In this document: in pieces, positions 1 through 4,855 of the stretch
Numbering within the stretch: position 1 is the stretch's first letter
Layout of the letters: every line of letters begins with the position of its first letter
NCBI GenBank assembly: GCA_015258785.1
Contig: JABZHP010000071.1
Coordinates: forward strand, 1 to 5,692
Reading direction: 5' to 3'
Origin: Atopobium sp.
Lineage (GTDB): Bacteria; Actinomycetota; Coriobacteriia; Coriobacteriales; Atopobiaceae
Length of the DNA stretch: 5,692 bases
The notes under the pieces: generated by a model
Told to the model about the DNA's origin: nothing
The model's database searches: none
Seen by the model: the letters and a program-made list of their open reading frames with translations, nothing else
Program-made: the position numbers and the translations under genes

Positions 1-87
1 CTTAGCTACTGTGTGAGCGCGGTCGGACTCAAAGTTCTTCTGAGCCGCTGCAATGTCGTCAAAGGAAATGCTTTTCATCTGATCCAT
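1..87 (-). CDS. Partial N-terminus (29 codons) of a divergent gene, possibly aminopeptidase C / C1-family peptidase
   Basis: An open minus-strand frame begins with ATG at 87-85 and runs off the left edge of the window. It has a good Shine-Dalgarno sequence, AGGAG (plus-strand CTCCT at 93-97), five bases before the ATG. A second in-frame Met lies at codon 4 (78-76) but is too close to the SD to be preferred. The visible peptide starts MDQMKSISFDDIAAAQKNFE and continues SDRAHTVAK. The pattern of Ile-Ser, a short helix, an aromatic residue, a D-rich stretch and a VA(K/R) segment resembles the start of bacterial PepC/bleomycin-hydrolase peptidases, where a conserved NAVTxNG motif would follow just outside the window. 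The active-site Cys/His/Asn lie far downstream, so the family call rests only on a weak N-terminal resemblance. The gene being real is much surer (SD, start, no stops) than its identity. It is transcribed divergently from dnaE. Confidence 0.5.
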   Translation of the reverse strand, partial: MDQMKSISFDDIAAAQKNFESDRAHTVAK

Positions 88-120
88 GTGATCTCCTTAA
101 CTGGAATAGGTAATACAAAA

Positions 121-126
121 ACTATA
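121..126 (-). promoter_or_regulatory. Weak candidate -10 element for the minus-strand gene
   Basis: Read on the minus strand, 126-121 is TATAGT, five of six matches to TATAAT. It would start transcription near 114 and give a leader of about 27 bases containing the AGGAG ribosome binding site. No good -35 hexamer is seen 16-18 bases upstream; TAGACT (152-147) is 20 bases away. The element overlaps one arm of the GGAATA/TATTCC inverted repeat (103-108, 125-130). Confidence 0.25.
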
Positions 127-236
127 TTCCCAATTAAGGTGTCCCTAGTCTAAGAGTTACCAGTTTGAAACTTTTATTTTGAGAAATTTTTGAACGGATG
201 GCCCACGCCAACTAAGAGAGATTTTGTGACGTTATG

Positions 237-267
237 AAATTGGCGAGAAAATATTTTCATCCAATTT
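237..267. repeat. 31-bp imperfect dyad upstream of dnaE
   Basis: AAATTGG (237-243) is inverted as CCAATTT (261-267). Nested between the arms is a perfect 12-bp palindrome, GAAAATATTTTC (247-258), offset by three bases on the left and two on the right. There is no following T-run, so it is not a standard terminator. The symmetry fits a protein-binding operator or a DNA-bending site better. It lies about 55 bases upstream of the candidate dnaE -35 box. Confidence 0.45.
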
Positions 268-321
268 ACCAGCGGCAATAGAAGTATTAGCACATAGAAC
301 ATATGTTTGTATTAGTAGTTA

Positions 322-349
322 TTGTCCGGCGAATCGGCTACACTATACA
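322..349 (+). promoter_or_regulatory. Candidate sigma-70-type promoter for dnaE
   Basis: TTGTCC at 322-327 (four of six to TTGACA) is followed, after 16 bases, by TATACA at 344-349 (four of six to TATAAT). Transcription would start near 356 and give a leader of roughly 60 bases before the dnaE ATG at 415. No better pairing was found by eye between 180 and 414. The match is moderate and has not been scored statistically. Confidence 0.4.
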
Positions 350-414
350 AAGAAATTAAGAGCCCTTGGTAAAAGAACAAATTTTGAAGCACAAAGAGAA
401 GAGCGTAGAAAAAG

Positions 415-3400
415 ATGGCATTTGTTCACCTCCACAACCACTCAGATTTTTCCATTCTTGATGGAGCTAGCCGTGTCCCAGATATGGTTAGTAAAGCTGT
501 AGAGTTTGGTATGCCAGCACTTGCTCTTACTGATCATGGGTATCTCTTTGGAATTCCAGATTTTGACCTTGCATGCCGTAAGTACAATGAGGCGCTTAAA
601 GACTTTGGCCAGTGGTGCCATGATGTGGAATGTTTTGAAAAGGGTTGGGATTTAGAAGAACCTCCTGTAGATGATCCCAATGCTGGTGAGCATGATAAGG
701 TTCATGCGCAGTGGGCTTCTGACGTTCAAATTTGGAATCAAACACATAATATTGAGGCCGTAAAAGCCAATAAACCTTCTCCACTTATTAAGCCAATTTT
801 TGGCTGTGAAGCTTATTTCATTCTTGATGATTGTATTGAGAAGGGCACTAAGCAGGTACGTTATCACCTTATTCTGCTTGCTAAAAATGAGACCGGCTAT
901 GTCAATCTGATGAAGATGATGTCAGAGGCGGGCTCAAAAGATATGTTCTATTACAAGCCGCGCACTACGCTTGAGATGCTCAAGCGCTACCATGAGGGCA
1001 TTATCTGCACTTCAGCTTGTGTTTCTGGCATCATTCCTCGTATGTTGTTTGAAGGCCGTCCAGAAGAAGCAGAGCGTTGGGCAAAAATCTACCAAGATAT
1101 CTTTGGGGATGATTTCTACCTAGAGATTCAAGACCACGGTTTGTCTGATCCAAGCTGGGGCGGCTATACCGATAGAACCCTTGCTGAGCGCATTGTTAAG
1201 ATGGGCCATGACCTTGGTATTAAGGTTGTTGCTACCAACGATAACCACTATCTCACTAAAGAGGATGCAAGCGTTCAAGATATTGCTTCCTGCATTGGTT
1301 CAGGCGCTCGCGTTGATGATGAGAACCGCAAACGCATGACAGGCAGCGAGTTTTACCTTAAGAGTGAGCAAGAAATGCGCCAGATCTTCTCGTGGTGTCC
1401 AGAAGCTATCGAGAACACCATTGAGGTTGCAAATAAGTGCAACTATGAGCTGGACTGGACTCACATGTATCTGCCAAAGTTCCCAGACTTGGCAGAGGGA
1501 GAGACCTCAGAGGAACGCTTTAGAAAAGAGTGTGAGCTTGGTCTTGCAAGACGTTATGGAGATGATTGGCAAAACGTTGTCATCAACGAGATTAACGTTA
1601 AAGACCGTTTTGAGTATGAATATGACATCATCTGCAAAAAGGGCTTTGCAGATTACTTCTTAATTGTTCAGGAGTATGTTCGCTGGGCAAAAGAGAATGG
1701 TATTGGCGTAGGCCCTGGTCGTGGTTCTGCAGCAGGCGCTATTGTTGCATACGCTATGGATATTACCTCGTTTGACCCTCTTGAGAATGGCCTCATGTTT
1801 GAGAGGTTCTTGTCTCCACAGCGCTCTGAGATGCCAGATATTGATATGGACTTCGACGATGAGCGTCGTCTTGAGGTTGTTGAGCATGTTCGTCAGATTT
1901 ATGGATCTGAGCGTGTTTCTCACGTTATTACGTACTCGACCATCAAGGCAAAACAGGCAATAAATGACGCGTGCCGCGTTCTGGGTTACCCCGTTTATAT
2001 GGGTCAGCGCCTCTCTAAGATGATTCCAGGAGATCCTAACGCTCACCTTAAGTTTGTTCTTCATAAGGCTCAAGAAGGCCAAAAAGGCGCTGATCAGTAT
2101 TCTGCTGATTTTGAAGATGCGTACGAGAATGACCCTGATGCTAGAAGAATCATTGATGCAGCTCTGTCTATTGAGGGCTTGCATCGTGGTGAGGGTGTGC
2201 ATGCTTGTGCGGTCTTGATTGCTCCTACGCCTGTAAATGACCACGTTCCCACCAAGGTAGATACCAAGGGCGGCGTAGAAATTACGCAGTACGAGGGCCA
2301 CTCTGTCGCAGACATGGGCCTTCTTAAGATGGACTTCTTGGGACTGAGAACCCTAACGGTTATTTCTCGTGCAATCAAAAACGTGAAGGATAACTACGGT
2401 ATTGATATCGATGTAGATAACATTCCGTTTACTGATCCAGAAATTTATAGACTTCTTAGAGAAGGCAGAACTGCTGGTGTTTTCCAGGTTGAGTCTGCAG
2501 GTATGACTGCAACCATTAAGGGCATGAGACCAACAGAATATAAGCACATCGTCGCACTTATCGCTCTTTATCGTCCTGGTCCTCTTAACGCAGGTATGGT
2601 TACCAGCTATATCAACCGTATGAACGGTAGAGAAGAAGTCAAAGATTACGATCCACGTCTTCACGATATCTTGGAAGAAACCTACGGAACCATGGTCTAC
2701 CAAGAGCAGGTTATGCAGATTTCTATGAAGATGTCTGGTTTTACCGCAGGCGAGTCTGACAAGGTCAGAAAAGCAGTAGCAAAAAAGAAGATCAAACTCA
2801 TGCAGGAAGTTGTCCAGCACTGGGATGACGGTACTGATGAGACCATGGAGGCTCACTGGAAAAACGGCGCAGTTCGTAATGGATTTGATCGTTCGGTTGC
2901 AGAAAGCATTTGGGACGATGTTCTTGAGTTCGCATCTTATGCATTCAACAAGTCTCACTCTGCTGGCTATGCAATTCTTGTTATGCAGACCGCATGGATT
3001 AAAGCGCATTATCCACATGAGTTTATGGCAGCAGTTCTTACCTCGTACATGGGCAAGACGGATAAGATTGTTCACTACGTAAGCGCTTGCCGTCATGAGG
3101 GCATCAAGATTCTTCCACCAGATATCAACGAGTCCGGTAAAGACTTTACGGCTACTAAAGAGGGTATTCGTTTTGGCTTTGCGGGAATCCGCGGCGTAGG
3201 AGCTGGTGTTGGTGAAGCCATTATGCTTGAGCGCCAAAAAGGTGGTCCTTTTGCCAACATTCATGATTTTATCGATCGTGTTGATGCAAGTCAGGCAAAG
3301 CGCAATGTTGTTGAAGCTCTTATCAAAGCAGGAGCTTTTGACTCAACAGGCTATACCCGTATGCAGATGATGAGTTTTGTGGATAAGAACAACCCACAAA

Positions 3401-4251
3401 ACATTATTGATGCTGCTACTAAGCGTCAAAAAGATAAGGCTGTTGGCCAGTTCTCTATGTTTGATATGTTTGCAGAAGTAGAGGGTTCCGGTTTTAGTGA
3501 TAGTGTCCCAGAGCCAGATGGTGTTGAGTGGGATAGGCGATTCAAGCTTACTAAAGAGTACGAAGTCTTAGGTATTTATGTCTCTGATCATCCGCTTCGT
3601 CCATACGAGTATGCCCTCGCTAAGAGCAGAGATTATGCCCTTGCAGAAATTGAAGAGAATATAGAGGTTCAGCTTCCTAACGGTGCTATGTCTCAGCAGT
3701 TTAAAGTTCCAGAAGGCAAACCTATTCGCTTTGCGGGCATGGTTACTAATGTTATGAAGCGCACTACTAAAAACGGCGACCCAATGGCAATTGTTACGCT
3801 TGAAGACATGGAGGGTAGCATCACTATTGTCATGTTCCCTAAGCTCTACAAGAAGGCTGCAAGACTTCTTGCTGGAGATGTTGACCCAGAGACTGGTGAG
3901 AGCCAGAGCGACATCTTCATTTCTGTTCTTGGAAAGCTTGAGCGCTCTGATAGAGGAGACCAGGTTATTGCTCAAGAAGTTAATCCTATTGAGCTTAACA
4001 GTGCTAACAACACACCAAAGACACTCGTTATTCATATGCCAGCTTCTCAACTTCAAAGACAGGCTATCGAGACACTTGGACAGATCTTCTCGCGCTATCC
4101 CGGTATGGACTGTATTGAGATTAGGGTAGAAACAGACATGGGTGATGTTATGCGCATGGAAATTCCTACCAGAATTGATGGACGCAGCATGGTTCTTTTG
4201 ACGGAGCTCAAAGATTTTATTGGCCAAAGTGGATACGCACAGATTGTTTAG
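415..4251 (+). CDS. dnaE: DNA polymerase III subunit alpha (replicative polymerase, DnaE1 type)
   Basis: Catalytic alpha subunit of the replicative DNA polymerase III holoenzyme; extends DNA from primers at the fork. It is complete at 1278 residues, longer than the roughly 1160-1190 usual for DnaE. The PHP domain (about 1-290) begins HLHNHSDFSILDG and keeps apparent metal ligands H5, H7, D16, H41, E132, H151, C202, D276 and H278, suggesting an active metal-dependent proofreading exonuclease as in mycobacterial DnaE1 and Thermus Pol III. About 60 extra residues lie between TDHG (39-42) and GCEAY (130-134). The polymerase core has GPGRGSAAG (433-441), palm aspartates D477 and D479 in PDIDMDF, and the third, D640, in KMDFLGL. 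Fingers motifs include YRPGPLNAGM (719-728) and KSHSAGYA (846-853). Then come a helix-hairpin-helix region (about 915-975), a beta-clamp motif QFSMF (1012-1016), an OB fold (about 1105-1190) and a C-terminal domain. ATG 415 is the earliest possible start because TAG at 406-408 closes the frame; the SD is weak (AGAGAAGAG, 395-403). No intein is seen. Confidence 0.97.
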   Translation: MAFVHLHNHSDFSILDGASRVPDMVSKAVEFGMPALALTDHGYLFGIPDFDLACRKYNEALKDFGQWCHDVECFEKGWDLEEPPVDDPNAGEHDKVHAQWASDVQIWNQTHNIEAVKANKPSPLIKPIFGCEAYFILDDCIEKGTKQVRYHLILLAKNETGYVNLMKMMSEAGSKDMFYYKPRTTLEMLKRYHEGIICTSACVSGIIPRMLFEGRPEEAERWAKIYQDIFGDDFYLEIQDHGLSDPSWGGYTDRTLAERIVKMGHDLGIKVVATNDNHYLTKEDASVQDIASCIGSGARVDDENRKRMTGSEFYLKSEQEMRQIFSWCPEAIENTIEVANKCNYELDWTHMYLPKFPDLAEGETSEERFRKECELGLARRYGDDWQNVVINEINVKDRFEYEYDIICKKGFADYFLIVQEYVRWAKENGIGVGPGRGSAAGAIVAYAMDITSFDPLENGLMFERFLSPQRSEMPDIDMDFDDERRLEVVEHVRQIYGSERVSHVITYSTIKAKQAINDACRVLGYPVYMGQRLSKMIPGDPNAHLKFVLHKAQEGQKGADQYSADFEDAYENDPDARRIIDAALSIEGLHRGEGVHACAVLIAPTPVNDHVPTKVDTKGGVEITQYEGHSVADMGLLKMDFLGLRTLTVISRAIKNVKDNYGIDIDVDNIPFTDPEIYRLLREGRTAGVFQVESAGMTATIKGMRPTEYKHIVALIALYRPGPLNAGMVTSYINRMNGREEVKDYDPRLHDILEETYGTMVYQEQVMQISMKMSGFTAGESDKVRKAVAKKKIKLMQEVVQHWDDGTDETMEAHWKNGAVRNGFDRSVAESIWDDVLEFASYAFNKSHSAGYAILVMQTAWIKAHYPHEFMAAVLTSYMGKTDKIVHYVSACRHEGIKILPPDINESGKDFTATKEGIRFGFAGIRGVGAGVGEAIMLERQKGGPFANIHDFIDRVDASQAKRNVVEALIKAGAFDSTGYTRMQMMSFVDKNNPQNIIDAATKRQKDKAVGQFSMFDMFAEVEGSGFSDSVPEPDGVEWDRRFKLTKEYEVLGIYVSDHPLRPYEYALAKSRDYALAEIEENIEVQLPNGAMSQQFKVPEGKPIRFAGMVTNVMKRTTKNGDPMAIVTLEDMEGSITIVMFPKLYKKAARLLAGDVDPETGESQSDIFISVLGKLERSDRGDQVIAQEVNPIELNSANNTPKTLVIHMPASQLQRQAIETLGQIFSRYPGMDCIEIRVETDMGDVMRMEIPTRIDGRSMVLLTELKDFIGQSGYAQIV

Positions 4252-4276
4252 ATTCTGTCGATTCTAAATTTGCAGG

Positions 4277-4311
4277 TTACTCTTAAGTAATAACTGTTAC
4301 TATTTAAGTAG
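4277..4311. repeat. Operator-like array of TTACT/AGTAA half-sites at the superoxide reductase promoter
   Basis: GTTACTCTTAAGTA (4276-4289) is repeated as GTTACTATTTAAGTA (4296-4310), 20 bases apart, about two helical turns. Each copy is itself a dyad: TTACT (4277-4281) faces AGTAA (4286-4290), and TACT (4298-4301) faces AGTA (4307-4310). The second copy covers the candidate -10 element. Tandem dyads on one face of the helix over a promoter are a typical repressor or activator layout. The cognate regulator cannot be named from the sequence. Confidence 0.45.
4295..4303 (+). promoter_or_regulatory. Candidate extended -10 promoter for the superoxide reductase gene
   Basis: TGTTACTAT (4295-4303) reads as a TGN extended -10 followed by TACTAT, five of six to TATAAT. 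There is no strong -35: TTACTC (4277-4282) is 15 bases upstream and TTGCAG (4270-4275) is 22. An extended -10 can act with a poor -35. Transcription would start near 4310 and produce a leader of about 50 bases carrying the 4330-4345 hairpin and the ribosome binding site. Because no terminator follows dnaE, read-through from dnaE is also possible. Confidence 0.45.
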
Positions 4312-4329
4312 AACTTGCTAAGAAATTCT

Positions 4330-4345
4330 GACATCTTCGGATGTC
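4330..4345 (+). promoter_or_regulatory. C(UUCG)G tetraloop hairpin in the superoxide reductase leader
   Basis: GACATC (4330-4335), TTCG (4336-4339) and GATGTC (4340-4345) form a perfect six-pair stem closed by C-G around a UUCG loop, the classic extra-stable tetraloop. A U-G wobble (4329/4346) can extend it. It ends five bases before the AGGAG (4351-4355) of the next gene and has no T-run, so it is not a terminator. It could stabilise the mRNA 5' end or hold the ribosome binding site in an open region. Confidence 0.6.
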
Positions 4346-4360
4346 GTGAGAGGAGAAAAA

Positions 4361-4726
4361 ATGATCGACGCAAAGTTTTATCGTAACAAGGAGACAGGCG
4401 CTGTTGTTTACGGTGTCGCAGGCAACGTAGAGGCAGCAGACCTTGAGCTTCTCCAGGCTGGCGTTACTGACGGTGCAGCTGAGAAGCACGTTCCATTTGT
4501 TACTCGTGAGGGCAACACCGTTACCGTTCGTGTTGGTGAGGTTGCTCATCCAATGCTCGAAGAGCACTACATTGAGTTCATCGCTCTTGTTTCTGAGAAC
4601 GGCGCTCAGTTTGCACGGCTTAAGCCTGGCCAGGAGCCAGTTGCTACCTTCACTCTTGAGGAGGGTGTTGAGGCAGAGGCTTATGAGTACTGCAACCTTC
4701 ACGGTCTTTGGAAGGTTTCCCTCTAA
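4361..4726 (+). CDS. Superoxide reductase (desulfoferrodoxin family) without rubredoxin-like centre I
   Basis: Predicted cytoplasmic non-heme iron enzyme of 121 residues that reduces superoxide to hydrogen peroxide without making oxygen, an oxidative-stress defence typical of anaerobes. All centre II ligands of the family are visible in order: H43 within EKHVP (41-45, including the conserved Glu41 and Lys42 near the active site), H63 and H69 within HPMLEEHY (63-70), and C111 and H114 within CNLHGLW (111-117). The N-terminus begins KFYRNKETG, where two-iron desulfoferrodoxins have KFYRCxxCG, and the later Cys-Cys pair is also absent. C111 is the only cysteine, so the desulforedoxin iron site is lost, as in Treponema-type enzymes. 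ATG 4361 is preferred over an in-frame GTG at 4346 because AGGAG (4351-4355) lies five bases before it and the family homology starts there. It has its own promoter candidate and is followed by a strong terminator, so it is probably monocistronic. No rubredoxin donor gene is in the window. Confidence 0.93.
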   Translation: MIDAKFYRNKETGAVVYGVAGNVEAADLELLQAGVTDGAAEKHVPFVTREGNTVTVRVGEVAHPMLEEHYIEFIALVSENGAQFARLKPGQEPVATFTLEEGVEAEAYEYCNLHGLWKVSL

Positions 4727-4741
4727 GTCTATTGACTCAAC

Positions 4742-4759
4742 AATAAGCACTAGCTTATT
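4742..4759 (+). repeat. AT-rich hairpin just after the superoxide reductase gene
   Basis: AATAAGC (4742-4748) and GCTTATT (4753-4759) form a perfect seven-pair stem with an ACTA loop. It starts 15 bases after the stop codon and six bases before the terminator stem. It has no T-run of its own. It could protect the mRNA 3' end or help fold the tandem terminator. Confidence 0.5.
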
Positions 4760-4765
4760 AAGGTC

Positions 4766-4798
4766 AAACGGAGCTGCTACCTGCGGCTCCGTTTTTTT
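4766..4798 (+). terminator. Rho-independent terminator of the superoxide reductase unit
   Basis: AAACGGAGC (4766-4774) pairs with GCTCCGTTT (4786-4794). TGC (4775-4777) pairs with GCG (4783-4785) through one wobble, giving up to 12 pairs around a TACCT loop. The GC-rich core runs into seven consecutive T (4792-4798). It separates the reductase from the following nadE gene. Confidence 0.93.
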
Positions 4799-4815
4799 AC
4801 TACACCTGTTCGTTT

Positions 4816-4846
4816 TTGGGTAAAAACAAATTAAGCACTTTATGAT
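4816..4846 (+). promoter_or_regulatory. Candidate promoter for nadE
   Basis: TATGAT (4841-4846) matches TATAAT at five of six positions. The nearest -35-like hexamer, TTGGGT (4816-4821), is 19 bases upstream and only a partial match. The start point would fall around 4853-4856, at or just before the nadE ATG, which would give a leaderless or nearly leaderless mRNA. The location between a strong terminator and the next start supports a promoter somewhere in 4799-4855. Confidence 0.4.
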
Positions 4847-4855
4847 AGGAATGGT

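Larger units (their letters stand above)
88..414. other. Divergent intergenic region between the minus-strand gene and dnaE
   Basis: This 327-base AT-rich stretch contains no convincing gene. It must hold the promoters of both divergent genes. On the plus strand a promoter candidate lies at 322-349. On the minus strand a weak -10-like TATAGT sits at 126-121, without a recognisable -35, about 34 bases before the minus-strand start. Several symmetric elements are present: GGAATA (103-108) facing TATTCC (125-130), a 31-bp imperfect dyad at 237-267, and the palindrome AACATATGTT (298-307) flanked by GTATTAG at 284-290 and 309-315. Two very short plus-strand ORFs (234-281 and 303-359) lack ribosome binding sites and are not called as genes. 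Confidence 0.7.

Noticed and set aside
151..160. TAAGAGTTAC, whose reverse complement matches GTTACTCTTA (4276-4285) at nine of ten bases
   Set aside because: The partner dyad arm and second copy seen before the superoxide reductase are absent here, so chance similarity in AT-rich DNA is the simpler explanation.
234..281. 15-codon plus-strand ORF (MKLARKYFHPIYQRQ) upstream of dnaE
   Set aside because: No Shine-Dalgarno sequence, overlaps the dyad at 237-267 and shows no leader-peptide signature such as a run of one amino acid.
303..359. 18-codon plus-strand ORF starting MFVLVVIVRRIG
   Set aside because: No ribosome binding site, and it runs through the candidate dnaE promoter, so it would not be fully transcribed from it.
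1660..3264. Long minus-strand open frames opposite dnaE (about 213 and 303 codons)
   Set aside because: They lie wholly antisense to a well-conserved gene, show no recognisable protein motifs and have low-complexity shadow-like composition. They follow from dnaE codon choice.
4247..4268. TTTAGA/TCTAAA inverted repeat over the dnaE stop codon as a terminator
   Set aside because: Only six weak A-T-rich pairs with a ten-base loop and no T-run. I treat dnaE as lacking a visible terminator.
4346..4360. Alternative GTG start adding five residues to the superoxide reductase
   Set aside because: It would place the AGGAG ribosome binding site inside the coding region and has no SD of its own. ATG 4361 is correctly spaced.
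4443..4823. Second plus-strand frame overlapping the superoxide reductase and its terminator
   Set aside because: It is an out-of-frame shadow rich in Leu and Ser that runs through the terminator and lacks a plausible start site.
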